From Trichaptum fuscoviolaceum (Eukaryota; Basidiomycota; Agaricomycetes; Hymenochaetales; Trichaptaceae): 64,000 bases of DNA. The first letter of the stretch is position 1, and the number at the start of each line of letters is the position of its first letter. The stretch covers positions 2,854,645 to 2,918,644 of the forward strand of contig CAJSYZ010000010.1 of the NCBI GenBank assembly GCA_910574455.1, given 5' to 3'. The notes below the pieces were generated by a model. That model was not told where the DNA came from. It worked only from the letters and a program-made list of their open reading frames with translations, and did not search any database. The position numbers and the translations under genes are program-made. This document shows positions 1-10,363 of this stretch, piece by piece.

Positions 1-79
1 CTTCTCACCCATGCGACTCCACTACACCAGGCACACCTTTCGATAGGACTCTACATACTAATTCAAATGGTCAAGACAA

Positions 80-853
80 ATGACCTTGAAGGATCAGTAC
101 AACTTCCGAATGGATTCCGATTCATTCACCGGCAACCGGCATCCGTTCAGACCTCCGAAACTTCTACTTCCAGAGATTCCACATCCCCTCCGCCCTTGGA
201 ACCTTTCTCTCCCGCATATAGTCCCACTACCTCCACGGAATCACTCACCAGTCACACTACCAACGACCCGGACTCAGACAAAGAGAACATCCCCATTCGA
301 CATGCCATTCAACTTCGACACCCCTATTCCGACATTCGAAGCGCCCCCTTTTGACGCTGAAGAAAACCTCGCAGCCACTGACCCCGGACCTCTACTACCA
401 GCTGAGGATATTGATCCCCTCTGGGTAACAGGCTGGGGCAATCATGCAAACGATTGGCAAAACGGAGCATGGCACCCGCAACTGACACCCGCACACCCGG
501 AAAACGACTACCCCTCCCCTCCGCCCTCTCCCACTCTACCCCCTCTCAGTCCCTTCGACCTCGTCCGGCATTATATCTTTGACCCCTCCCACTCCGACTA
601 TATCAACATCCGCCGACTCAAGACTCTCAATCCCCATCCCCAACTCACCACCCTCGTCCTCCGCCGCACATTCTTCACTCCGGAGTACGCCACCCCGATT
701 CTACAAGCCCTACACATCCTCCTCGACCTCCCCTACGTCCCCTGGATAGGCCGACGCGTTCGACACGCAGGAACACCGCATCAACACTTCGTAGCTTACG
801 ACGAAGACCCCATCTGTGTCTGCAGTTGTTGCAGGTATTGCCCCGTTCACTAA
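80..853 (+). CDS. Retroelement-associated ORF 1, function unknown
   Basis: A 257-codon ORF, very rich in Pro, Ser, Thr and acidic residues, with blocks of PPPSP type around residues 140-155 and a more ordinary C-terminal third containing hydrophobic and basic stretches (residues about 165-230). Met at 80 is the first in the frame after a stop at 44-46. A second candidate start lies at 302, before a segment that looks better constrained. I do not recognise the protein. Its position directly upstream of another ORF and an LTR suggests an accessory ORF of the element rather than a host gene, as in elements that carry an extra ORF after pol. Expression and function cannot be judged from the sequence. 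Confidence 0.5.
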   Translation: MTLKDQYNFRMDSDSFTGNRHPFRPPKLLLPEIPHPLRPWNLSLPHIVPLPPRNHSPVTLPTTRTQTKRTSPFDMPFNFDTPIPTFEAPPFDAEENLAATDPGPLLPAEDIDPLWVTGWGNHANDWQNGAWHPQLTPAHPENDYPSPPPSPTLPPLSPFDLVRHYIFDPSHSDYINIRRLKTLNPHPQLTTLVLRRTFFTPEYATPILQALHILLDLPYVPWIGRRVRHAGTPHQHFVAYDEDPICVCSCCRYCPVH

Positions 854-855
854 CA

Positions 856-1764
856 ATGCCAGCTATCCGCAACACTCGTCAAGGACTTCCGAACCGCGTC
901 TTTCGAACCCCTCATCCTCGAAATGTCAAACCAACGCGACAGCGATTCATTGACGGCACCCTTCCTCCTCCCGATCTCGAGCAACTTCTACCCGGCATCA
1001 CCTTCCAACAGACACTACAGACACGACGACAATGTGCAGCTACGCTTCTGCATAATGGCAAACTTCGCGACTTCACTCAGAATGTCACTGTCAGCCCCCT
1101 TCCCCATATTGTCTACACCACTCAGCAAATGTATGACATTTTGGAGATGATGCTGGATCTGTTTGAGAGCAGTCGACGATCGCAACAGAAGGTTGACACC
1201 TTCGAACATCAGGAACTAGTACGTCGTTTGAATCAGGTTCTTATTACTCAACTCGAGAACCAGTTCAACGAATTCGAATTTCAATCGCTCCTCTCTTCGG
1301 AGATCGTTAACGGAAAGGTCAACGTCCCCACCGACCCGGAACCACAACCCATGGCCGATCCCTCCCCTCTCGAGCTCACTCCGCAGGCTGCGCCCAACGC
1401 ATATCACGAGCAGCTACATGTCCCGATCTTTGACCTAGATCGACTCCATGACTTCGAAACCGCTCCGCCGCCGCCTAGCCCTCATCAACAGCTCTATCTC
1501 CCTACAGAGGAAGAACTTGAGACGATCAACCAGGAACTTCAGGACCTCGCCATTCCTGAATTACCCCTCATGGCTCCGCCCAACATAACGATACAGCCGC
1601 CTTCGCCGCCATACATTGTCAACACTCCTCGACCGGAAGACTTCACTTCGCCACCATCATATGCCCCCATCGACTGGACCGACCCCTATTTCCTTTCAAT
1701 GTATCGACTCTTCCTTAATAACTTTGATTTCTCTCAGACAATCACCAATGTACCCAGCGCTTGA
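856..1764 (+). CDS. Retroelement-associated ORF 2, function unknown
   Basis: A 302-residue ORF whose ATG at 856 sits two bases after the TAA (851-853) of the previous ORF, an arrangement that suggests reinitiation or a single bicistronic transcript. The frame is also open upstream to an ATG at 826. The N-terminal 60 residues are Arg/Pro-rich. Residues about 80-150 look helical with Gln/Glu/Leu spacing (possible coiled coil), and the last 130 residues are Pro-rich and acidic. No zinc knuckle, protease or polymerase motif is visible. I read it as an accessory or structural protein of the LTR element, placed between the missing pol region and the 3' LTR. It could instead be a captured host gene. 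Confidence 0.5.
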   Translation: MPAIRNTRQGLPNRVFRTPHPRNVKPTRQRFIDGTLPPPDLEQLLPGITFQQTLQTRRQCAATLLHNGKLRDFTQNVTVSPLPHIVYTTQQMYDILEMMLDLFESSRRSQQKVDTFEHQELVRRLNQVLITQLENQFNEFEFQSLLSSEIVNGKVNVPTDPEPQPMADPSPLELTPQAAPNAYHEQLHVPIFDLDRLHDFETAPPPPSPHQQLYLPTEEELETINQELQDLAIPELPLMAPPNITIQPPSPPYIVNTPRPEDFTSPPSYAPIDWTDPYFLSMYRLFLNNFDFSQTITNVPSA

Positions 1765-1929
1765 ACCCCTTATTGGTCTTAATTTGACCCTATAGCGACT
1801 GATATTTATCTTTCTCTTACGCTTTTACTTATTGATCTTAACTTGATCCTATAGCGTTGTACCTTTTTTGAAATTCTCGCATTCGCATTCTTATGCTACT
1901 ACGGAATTTCAATCTTAGTGACAGGGTAT

Positions 1930-2487
1930 TGTTACGCATCAAGCTGCTTACCCTTGTTTACACATTGTTTATGTTCCCCCTCATCTTTTTCTCTCACCCT
2001 TTCTACCTGCATGTGCATACACACATTGCATCATTCTTTCATCATCGACTCCACACTCCGATGGCTCCACTCGCTCCACCTTCACTCCGAGAGCCCCAGG
2101 ACCTTCCACTCCGATGATACATCATTCTACTCCACTCTACTCCACCTATGCTCCGATCTGACATCATCCTCCATTAATTAGAGCCACTATGACGGACTCA
2201 CTCCACTTCTGACCCGCGATGATGTAGTTTCATTCCTTGCTCCACTCTATTGTTCTCTGTAGTATATAAGGCCATGTACATAGCGCCCCAGGATGACACT
2301 TAAGTCAATCCTCCTATAGTCTTTTACAATCACGTACCAAAGACTCTGTTCACCCACGACTTCCGGTATAGAGACCCTCACAAAGCGGACCCTCTATACT
2401 GTACTTGCTACTTCACCCAACAACGCTTTGGTCACTTATCATTTCCGTGATAAGTCCATCGAAGCCGTGAACGTAACAGTCGTAACA
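1930..2487 (+). repeat. 3' long terminal repeat
   Basis: The stretch starts TGTTACG and ends CGTAACA. A second CGTAACA at 2472-2478 is an alternative end. A purine-rich tract (AGTGACAGGG) lies just before it, in the place of a polypurine tract. Inside are a TATA-like TATATAAGG near 2262 and a downstream CT-rich region, as expected for an LTR promoter. The DNA immediately to the right is coding sequence of a CSE1-like gene fragment, which marks the outer boundary. Confidence 0.65.
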
Positions 2488-2502
2488 CCATAGGAGTACA
2501 AC

Positions 2503-2793
2503 AGGAAGAAGCGAGACAAGGAGAGTTGGAAGAGGAAGGATGAGAGTGTGTACCTGCTCACGGCGGTGGCAACTGTTGGCACAACAGCTCAGGTGAGTGA
2601 TGCAAATCGTTTAGGAGGAACCGTGAATAATTTGTTGGATCTATAGCTAGGTGTTACAAGCACAAATGCTCTCGTGGACGTCATGCAGTTCTTCTCACAA
2701 CATGTGTACAAGGACCTACAAGCCGATGAGAACTCCGTGCATCCAATTCTCCAGGTTGATGTGATTTGCTTTTTGTACCCCTTCCAAAATCAG
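2503..2793 (+). pseudogene. CSE1: CSE1-like importin-alpha exportin fragment (two exons)
   Basis: Two exons, 2503-2592 and 2647-2793, are joined by a 54-bp intron with GTGAGT donor and TAG acceptor. The translation includes YLLTAVATVGTT, then GVTSTNALVDV and HPILQVDVICFLYPFQNQ, a strong match to the central region of fungal Cse1/CAS, the nuclear exportin that recycles importin-alpha. A third donor (GTGTGT) follows at 2794 but no continuing exon is found; a fold-back element begins at 2931. On the left the coding sequence stops at the LTR. Only about 79 of the roughly 950 residues expected for the family are present, so this is a relic, presumably copied or trapped when mobile DNA inserted. 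Confidence 0.75.
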
Positions 2794-2930
2794 GTGTGTA
2801 ATTATAACATAATAGAATTTTGTATGTACGGATGTAAAGAAAAAATGTTTTTTCTCTCTAACAATAACCTCACACCCATCCACGGGTAGCGGGCTCTGCT
2901 GTGAGGAACTCGCAGCCACTAACTGCTTGT

Positions 2931-4453
2931 TGTACAAAGTGCCGCCTATGGTCTTGTAAGTGACCGGGGGCAGGAGCCCTCAGATCTATCGAAGACCAAA
3001 TAAATGTCACGAGACTAGTATGGTCTGGGTCACTCTTTAGTAAATATATTCTCATACAATTTACTTAAGTCAATATTGGGTGTATTAAGTTAGTTAAAAG
3101 TATTATATTAAGTGTTGTTAAGTTAAAATCAGGACAAATATACTGTGTGACTTTGTGACTTGGTGTCCAAGAACAGCCTGAGGGGACAAGCGGACAACTT
3201 GAAGGATTACCGAAAACCGGGTAACGGGCTTCTCATCGACTTCCTACACCTTCTATACATGTGCCATTTTGGTCTCTATTTCTCGTAGTTAATTATCATT
3301 TATTTTATATCTTATTAGTACATTACAATAGACAGTACTGTGATTGTTTTATATCTAAACTACTTCTGCTATGCAAGTAATCATATTGTCATATGCAAGA
3401 TCTACTATTTGATGAGTGGCTGTGGGAAACTGAATGCATGGCTGTGTTCGTACCTGAGTCTAATACGCTTCGGGAATGATCGGGACCCCAGTGCAGCTCT
3501 GCATGCGGCAGCGGCGGCACTTGTAGGCGGCCTTTTCGTCAGGCCGTTTTTAGCTTCAACTTATGCCAGGCGAAGGCAGTCCGGCCTGACGAAAAGGCCG
3601 CCTACAAGTGCCGCCGCTGACGCATGCAGCCACCTACAAGTATCGCCGCTGCCGCATGCATGACTGCAGACACGGAACCAATGATAAATAAGATAAAATA
3701 TTGTAGAAATTAATGAAGTCATTGCATGTGCCACAGCTGTCCAAACTGCCGCATGCAGTGCCGCCTACCTGTCAAAAATGCCGCATGCAAACCCTGGCAC
3801 AGCCACTGAAGTGCCGCATACACTACCACATACAGGCTTGAAGACTGCAGTCAAGCCGCATGCAGAGTTGCAACGGGGTCCCGAACCTTCCCAAAGCGTA
3901 CTAGACTCAGGTACGAACACAGCCATGCATTCAGTTTCCCACAGCCACTCATCAAATTGTAGATCTTGCATACGACAATATGATTACTTGCATAGCAGAA
4001 GTAGTTTAGATATAAAACAATCACAGTACTGTCTATTGTAATGTACTAATAAGATAGAAGATAAATGATAATTAACTACGAGAAATAGAGACCAAAATGG
4101 CACATGTATAGAAGGTGTAGGAAGTCGATGAGAAGTCTTCGTAAAACTTGTCAATGCCCGTTACCCGGTTTTCGGTAATCCTTCAAGTTGTCCGCTTGTC
4201 CCCTCAGGCTGTTCTCGGACACCAAGTCACACAGTATATTTGTCCTGATTTTAACTTAACAACACTTAATATAATACTTTCAACTAACTTAATACACCTA
4301 ATATTGACTTAAGTAAATTGTATGAGAATATATTTACTAAAGAGTGACCCAGACCATAGTCTCGTGACATTTATTTGGTCTTCGATAGATCTGAGATATT
4401 ATCGGGGCTCTTGCCCCCGGTCACTTACGAGACCGTAGGCGGCACTTTGTACA
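2931..4453. mobile_element. 1.5 kb fold-back (long inverted repeat) element
   Basis: The left end (GTACAAAGTGCCGCCTA) and right end (TAGGCGGCACTTTGTAC) are inverted copies, and the inverted homology continues inward for roughly 700 bp on each side. Matching landmarks include the tracts at 3061-3230 and 4150-4320 and those at 3340-3500 and 3880-4060. The arms are not perfect: the right half has an additional stretch around 3660-3850. Apparent ORFs inside the arms mirror each other and are not considered genes. There is no transposase, so the element would be non-autonomous, similar to a fold-back or MITE-like transposon. The host duplication is not clear. Confidence 0.7.
3501..3629. repeat. 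Nested GC-rich inverted repeat at the centre of the fold-back element
   Basis: A roughly 45-bp GC-rich segment (3501-3545, containing GGCGGCACTTGTAGGCGGCC) is followed after a short spacer by its reverse complement (3582-3628). The unit repeats the motif TGCCGCC, which also forms the tips of the whole element. It therefore looks like a smaller copy of the same family inserted at, or forming, the loop of the larger fold-back. Confidence 0.7.
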
Positions 4454-4508
4454 ATGACCGCCTACGCCTAGTACTGCATGCGGTCCTGTATAGAAAGTGC
4501 CGCCTACT

Positions 4509-4562
4509 GCATGCGGCAGCGGCGGCACTTGTAGGCGGCCTTTTCGTACAGCCGGAAGGCAG
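4509..4562 (+). repeat. Third copy of the TGCCGCC-rich unit
   Basis: This segment repeats the 3501-3545 unit almost base for base (GCATGCGGCAGCGGCGG, then the shared GGCCTTTTCGT), and continues into a GGAAGGCAG tail that resembles 3572-3582. It lies just outside the right tip of the fold-back element, which suggests repeated insertion of the same small family. Confidence 0.65.
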
Positions 4563-4578
4563 TCTAGAGAGTGTTCTA

Positions 4579-4840
4579 TTACGCCTTTACTCCAATAACA
4601 CGTAGAATGGTGATTTCCCTGTGGCATCTCCAAGCATACGAATAGTGTCTGTTAATTTTGGACCCTGCTTTGTCGAAGAAGAATGGCACTGATGCTGGCT
4701 CCGATGCGCTACTGACGAAGAGCAGAAACATTCTAAAGAGCACTGTTAATGCTGGCGCATTTCCGTGCCTCTTCGTCATGTTCTCCATAATCATTTGCAG
4801 CCTATCGAAGTCGCGATATAGCACAAGCGCGCATGTCATT
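4579..4840 (-). pseudogene. Remnant of the coiled-coil pseudokinase gene
   Basis: The minus-strand translation (reading down from 4839) runs ALVLYRDFDRLQMIMENM then KRHGNAPALTVLF. It corresponds to the segment FVLVLYRDPEMLEKHIENEKK...KRHGNAP found in the two full-length genes at 39.5-41.1 kb and 53.4-54.9 kb. The end of the fragment resembles the RQGRVQDEQTLLACLN region of those genes. Only about 85 of some 515 residues survive and no start or upstream coiled coil is visible. It is a third, much older copy of that family and shows that the subtelomere has carried it for some time. Confidence 0.7.
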
Positions 4841-5419
4841 CTATCACTATCCGCATGAAAGGGCTACATGGTCTTTGCACTGATTAGTACCTCTGGCTTC
4901 CCGTGTTGCTTCACCGCCGGTTCCGGTCGCCCACTGTGCTTGGGTGGGCCTGTTTAGTCGCAATGCTTGCATCGGAGGAGATCCAGGAATATGCTGTCTT
5001 CTTCTCCACCACACTGCGCCGTATCCCCGCCTCTTACTCCGCTTTTTTCACGAGCACAGAATACATGGTGTAATCTACAATGTAACTGCATTCCGTGTAA
5101 ATCGTGCTACTTGCAGTATTCTTATTGAAGCATTTATTGTGGAAATGTAGAAACAAAGCATGCTGGGGTGTCAGATTGGCGCAGGAACAAGATCTGTCAT
5201 GACATTTTCGAGAATTAACTAGCAGCAAATGACCAGAATTGAAATTACTATTTGAGTCAAGCCATCGTTTATTGAGAACAAATATCTTATACAGCTAGTC
5301 AATGCATAAGCCTTACCGTGAAGTACAGCAAGTAATTCGGATCTCGTAAGGTAAAGATACAAGTAGCAAGTCATACGACATAATGGATCATTCAGAATGA
5401 TTAAAATAAACCATTGTTG

Positions 5420-6630
5420 TTAGAGAAAAACCTCACACAACCGTGGGCCTATCTGAATCTCTCGTCTGCAACGAATATTTTGAAATTGGGGTAGTGCTTG
5501 AATAATGTTAATGAAGTAGTTGCTCCCTCCAAGGTAAGTAAGGGAGGGGAACTTTGTCAGGTCTGCAACAAGAGCGGAAAGTTTTTGAATGAATTCTTCA
5601 TATTTTGTATCGTAATGGAAGGAGTAAAGTTGCTTGAGCCGGGAGAGGTTCGAAATAAGACCGTAGTCCAAGGCTTCTCCCATGGAAGCATTGAGTTCCA
5701 TTACCCGAAGCTCCGTCAAAATTGAAATAGCTTCCATTAGAGACAGACGCAACACGGAACAGTAGCGCATGTTGAAGAGTTCAACCGTAAAGTGTGTAAG
5801 TGTTGCGGACCATGTGTGTAGACATTTGCACAAGGCCTGTGTCACATTAGGATCGGCCCGAATGGAAAGCTTTGTTATGCCGGGACTGCACATCTCACGA
5901 AGAGATTTGAAGGTGATGGGACGTATCGACATGCCCGTTATGCTGATCTCTCGGAGATTTGAGCAGGTCCGATAAATATCCAATGATGGATGGTCCGCGT
6001 CCTCGAGAAAGCTTTCCACATGGATGCTTCGAAGCGTCGGTCAATTTCTCATCACGTCGAATATTTTTGAGATTCGAAAGATCTGATCGGATTTTCTGTG
6101 TGGAAGATACCACGAGCTTATTGAGAACGAGACGAGTGACTTCTCCTTCAACACGCTAAGGAGAGCATCGAACTCGCAAAGCTCGGACCCACGTAGTTCG
6201 ACATGCACCCACATTCGGACAAAGCTGCAGAATACCGGTATTTGTTTGTGACCACTTCTTGTAAGTAATCCGTGCAATCGCAGAGTTCGATACCCAGCCA
6301 CAGGCTCTGTACAAGCGCAGCCAGTTCAGAGTTCGCCTCCAACGTTTTATGTAAGGCTTCCGCAATGTTTCGTCCTCGGACTTGACCGCTGCTTCCCACA
6401 GCTATGGATTGATACAGGTGCTTTACGCCAATCCAGTACCATTGCCTAGATACTCGTATGAGGGGTACGAGATACCACTGGGGTTTGAGGTTGATCTCGC
6501 CTGGTTGTCTTGGTATTGGTTCTACGTGCGTGTATACAAATACTTCAATGATCGTCGCATAGATCTCTGCGGGAAAGGATATCTCAAGCGCTGGCACTAA
6601 AGAAGTGCATAAGTTAACCATTGACATCAC
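5420..6630 (-). pseudogene. F-box/LRR-like family member A, frameshifted
   Basis: Minus-strand reading gives an F-box-like start (SFPAEIYATIIEVF) and the family signature WYLVPLIRVSRQWY...KHLYQSIAVGSS. It continues to LREISITGMSIRP, CLHTWSATLTHF, FPSLTYLGG and RCRREIQIG. It is collinear with the intact gene at 30233-31444, but the reading frame changes at least twice between about 6240 and 6020, and there is a stop near 6041. Members of this family are predicted substrate adaptors of SCF ubiquitin ligases by analogy to F-box proteins; that role is inference. The copy is a pseudogene unless sequencing errors account for all the shifts. Confidence 0.75.
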
Positions 6631-6969
6631 GCACAGTTAATGCTATAGGACATACATTTAAGACAAAAGACTTTGGAGATGAAGACGGCGTGGTGTTAAG
6701 GAGAGGAGGAAGAGGCTGGCACTGCTGCCGCGCTGGCAGTTGCGCAACCTGCAAGCGCTGACTGGATGAAGTGAGGAGTTTGACCTGCCCTGAAGTTACT
6801 ATGCACCGGTCCGGATTTGCACAAGATGTATGCATACATTTTGTATCTCGATCAATCATCAAACAGCACAGAAAGGTTACTCAAGCGGTTGGGGATCTGT
6901 ATCTACCTGACACCGTGAGTATTCCTCCCCTACTTCGGAGACATACACGACTATCTGCTGCGCTTCAAG

Positions 6970-7260
6970 CCTATAATCAGAGCTCCATAGATGAGTATAG
7001 CAACTGACTCATCTATCCTTTCTGTATAGCAATGCCTTTGATCCAGGGCAGCGAAACTGTGGCTCAAACTTCAAGTACGTGGGAAACATTCTTACCTTGA
7101 GCCTGAGAGTTTAGAAGACGAGTGTACATAGCAGTCAGCGTAGGCTCTTCTGACTGCAACCACTACCTTCTTTATCCAGACAAGATCCTCTCATACATTG
7201 CGCACAACGCAAGGAATGGCGCGCCGCTCAAAGAAACGTCCATGCTTTCCCTGTATCGGT
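6970..7260 (+). pseudogene. Truncated promoter and first exon of an F-box-like copy (J)
   Basis: The segment AGCTCCATAGATGAGTATAG at 6979 onward, the following CCTTTGATCCAGG...GTGGCTCAAA and the block around 7220-7250 (GCCGCTCAAAGAAACGTCC) match the DNA upstream of, and the first exon of, the copies at 25.7, 32.8, 44.4 and 50.4 kb. The coding body is missing: after about 7260 the sequence changes to GC-rich DNA. It lies divergently from copy A, in the same head-to-head arrangement as other pairs in the window. Confidence 0.6.
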
Positions 7261-9800
7261 TCCGGAGTAGAAAGTGTCGATCAGTGACGGAGCTATCGAC
7301 CAGGACCAGAGGACCAGACCGCGCAGAACGGCCGCCTCACCCCGTCCTGATACATACGCGTATCCAGCGGCGTGGGCGGCGGGAGACCAAGGGAGAGGCC
7401 CGCTGACTGTTCAGTGAACAAAGGCGCGAGACGAAGATTATATTTTATTCGCACAACCTCACCATCACCATCACCATGACCGCTAGCGGCCGACACCTCT
7501 GCGGAGAATGGGCTTTCATCACGCTGCGCGTTGCACATTGCACGCCCGTGTCCGCACCGGCGCTGGACAGCAGTGCCCCGTGTTTCGCGTACATGCACCA
7601 TGCACCATGCTTCAAGCTTCTCGTCGACAACACGTAAGCCCGTGCATGACGTGGGCTGCAGCGCGTCGGAACGCAGCTGCGAATCGATGGGGGAGAGGCA
7701 AGGAAGGACCTGGACATCATCTGTGGAACCGAAGTGTGTGGTTCCGGCTCTGGGTCTGGGTCTGGGTCTGGGTCTGGTTCTGGGCGGGGCTCGTCGACTC
7801 AGGAGTCAGATCCGTTTGAGACCGCACAACACCGGGCCCACGCGGCGAGAAGGAGAAGGAGAAGAGAAGACTCGAGGAGAATTTCGACGCTGTTGCTAGG
7901 CGTATGGGTCAGGCGCGAAAGAAAGAAAGAAAAAAAAAAAAAATGGTGCGACAGTGCGATGCGGATTGAGGATGAGGAGGAAGACGAGCTTCGATGGGTC
8001 ATGGCCGGGGCTACCGTGATGCGCCTTTGCTGGCCTGATCCGCTGACCCGCTGACCCGTTGACCCGCTGATCCGCTGATCCGCTGACCTGTGAGCGCGGA
8101 GGTTGAGAGGTTGAGAGGTTGAGAGGCTCAGAAGTTCTGGTGCTCAAAGGCTTTACTTCACATTTTGGGTTTGGGTTTTGGGTTTGGGGTTTCTTAAAGA
8201 CTTCTGGTCCTCGTGATCGTCTAGAGCGGATCAGTGGAACAATGGATCAGCGGATCAGCGGATTAGCGGGGTGGAAGGGAGCCCCGTAGATGAGCCGTAC
8301 TCACATCGAGATTATGGGGCGTGGGTCTGGTGTTGTGGTCTGGTGTCTGGTGATAACTACTGTAGAATCTCGACACTGTGTCTCTTACTCGCCCGCTGCC
8401 CGGTTCCTTTCACCAACTACCGACCACAGCACACCATGTACGCCACTGCCACTAGCACTTTCTCCTGCTCTCCTGCTGAGCGTTGTTTTAGTCAGCCCCA
8501 CACAGATACGGTGCGCACGACGTGAGAGTTAGCCACACACTGGCTCAGGCTGGCACCCGGGGAGACCAGGGAGGTCGGCCCGGAAAGCGCACATGAGCAT
8601 TGAGCAGCAGCGCGGGATACGCTCGAGGGGGCTACGAAGACTTTACACAGGGGCCCGGTGCTGCCGCCTGCGTTGACTCCTGAGGTGCTCGGAGCGTGGA
8701 GCGTGGAGTACCGTTTGTCAGTCGACAGGCACCCGGTGTGGTTGTGCTACGGGGCGTTTACCATTTTTTTTACACTTGGTGGGGTGCAATTGTGGACGGG
8801 GCTGGAGACCATTGCGTGAGCGTCCGGCCGAGCTCCACATCGCGCATCGCGTATCGTACTTTCTCTGTGCACGTGGAGATGCTAGTGGAGGATCCTGGCC
8901 TGCACTTTTTTTTTTTCGCGTCACTGGGCCGACCGAGTGTGTGTGTGTATGTCAGTGCATGTACAAGTATGCGCTTGCGCTTCAGGTCGTCTAGGATTCC
9001 GCGCAGGTGAGGGGATTCGCGATTCGCTTGCACGTCACTCGTCGTTGATAATTGTTCTCGAGTAATCGTGAGAGTGAGAGAGTGAGAGAAGGTCATGGCC
9101 ATGGTTATGATTATGATTACACTCAGCAGCCTTTAGGCTGTTAGTTCTCAGTTCTTAATTCCGGCCTTGAGCGTACGTACAGTACGTACGTATATTGACC
9201 AGCCTATAGACTTCCCCTGCATGATCCGGATCTGCGTACGAAGTAGTGAGGATCAGAGTGATTTGCTGGACGTAATATTGTAGGCTTAAAATACACGATT
9301 TTTGATCGTGACAAGCCGTAGGTCTGTCTGTGTGATTATATTGTTTGCAGTGCTTGTAGCGTTAGCGCAAGGGATTAATACCTAATGTCAGTCCTTTTTT
9401 TTATCAAATCAACCTTTTGAAGTGGCTCGTGTTGTACTGAGTTGATCGGTTTGTTACGCCTACATTGAGTATTTGAGGCTTGTATGCGTGTTGGATTTAA
9501 TGAAAAGAAAACATCCGTGCACGGGTTGCTGGCACTTGATATTAATCCGTGTCGGCTACTTCCGATGAGACGGGACGGGTAAAAAACTTTCTTCACTGAG
9601 ACACATGCGAGGGTATTTATGAACGCGGGCGGCGAACACTTTTTGTCTTTCTTGCCCATTACTTGCATCTCGTCCAAGTACTCAACATCTGAAGTGGAGA
9701 GAAGGTAAGACAAATATAGCTGTGTTGACCCAAGATGGTTTAGACTGATGGCTGACAATAACCTGCCACTGGCAGTGACGACCAATTTCAGGTTCGGATT
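7260..9800. other. GC-rich region with microsatellites, no gene recognised
   Basis: Base composition is clearly more GC-rich than the neighbours. Simple repeats are frequent: GGTCTG units at 7745-7785, poly-A at 7929-7943, CTGATCCGCTGACC-type units at 8035-8090, GGTTGAGA units at 8099-8125, a T/G-rich TTTGGG tract at 8165-8195 and GAGAGT units near 9065. ORFs here overlap on both strands and have no family signatures. The region probably contains the upstream DNA of the F-box gene that begins at 9808. Confidence 0.5.
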
Positions 9801-9807
9801 ACAACAA

Positions 9808-9865
9808 ATGCACTCCATCAACGAATTCCCACCCGAGATCGTGGACGACATCCTCCTCTTCATCG
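9808..9865 (+). pseudogene. 5' end of the F-box gene split by the KDZ element
   Basis: ATG at 9808 opens a frame MHSINEFPPEIVDDILLFI, a typical F-box start (P-E-I/L-hydrophobic pattern). After TTCATCG at 9859-9865 the frame enters the terminal inverted repeat of the 12.6 kb element and stops at 9880. The rest of the gene lies at 22509-23785. Joining 9808-9865 to 22509-23785 keeps the frame (1335 bases, 444 residues), and the junction then matches the spacing in other members between the F-box and the LTPLLRV motif. This is direct evidence that the two parts were one gene before insertion. Confidence 0.85.
9859..9865 (+). repeat. Left target-site duplication
   Basis: TTCATCG immediately before the left TIR, repeated exactly at 22502-22508. 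An 8-bp duplication would need one mismatch. Confidence 0.85.
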
Positions 9866-10016
9866 CACCTGGGCAACCCTAGGAATCAAGCACAAGTGCT
9901 CGTGCAACACCGCGTCGTGGGCGAGCACATGTGCTTGAGGAGCGGCTGTCCGCAAGTGTTTGTAGACCTGTGTGAATATCTCGAGACCTTTTGAGGATCT
10001 CGAGATATTCACACAG
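9866..10016 (+). repeat. Left terminal inverted repeat of the KDZ element
   Basis: 151 bp matching the reverse complement of 22351-22501 with about seven mismatches. Its inner third holds a hairpin: GTGTGAATATCTCGAGA (from about 9971) pairs with TCTCGAGATATTCACAC (ending 10015) across a CCTTTTGAGGA loop, a plausible transposase-binding site. Confidence 0.85.
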
Positions 10017-10363
10017 GTAAGGGACCAGGGTCCTAGGGTCACCGGTAACAGTGTCTTACCGGTGATCCGATAGCCCGTTCCTCCTCGCGCGCGCGTCGCT
10101 CTATCCCGCCCGCTGTCCCGCCCCTCTGAGTGCCGCCATCGCATATCTTGCTGCGCAGGCCTTCAAATAATATGATTTTGGTACCTACGGACTCCATTTT
10201 TATTGCTCTTTCACTGTGTACCCTTAGAAATAGCATTATAATATACTATCTTTTAGCTTTTCACTCTGACTTATAGTTGAGGCACACAGTTACTATTGAC
10301 TCAAAGCAATGAGTTCTATTAAGTTGTAGCTATCTACGCTATAAAATTAACTACGAAATCAAG

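Larger units (their letters stand above)
1..2487 (+). mobile_element. 3' part of a Gypsy-like LTR retrotransposon (5' part outside window)
   Basis: Two long, consecutive plus-strand ORFs (80-853 and 856-1764) are followed by about 165 bp of non-coding DNA and a 558-bp stretch that begins TGTTACG and ends CGTAACA, the inverted terminal form common in basidiomycete Gypsy/Ty3 elements. I infer that this is the 3' end of an element whose gag-pol and 5' LTR lie left of the window. No reverse transcriptase or integrase motif is present inside the window, so superfamily assignment rests only on LTR form and is tentative. Target-site duplication cannot be tested because the left LTR is missing. Confidence 0.55.

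Noticed and set aside
8165..8195. Interstitial telomere at the TTTGGG-rich tract
   Set aside because: Units do not match TTAGGG and are few; simple T/G-rich sequence is a sufficient explanation.
9375..9863. 162-codon minus-strand ORF
   Set aside because: Antisense to the F-box start and its upstream region; no family signature.
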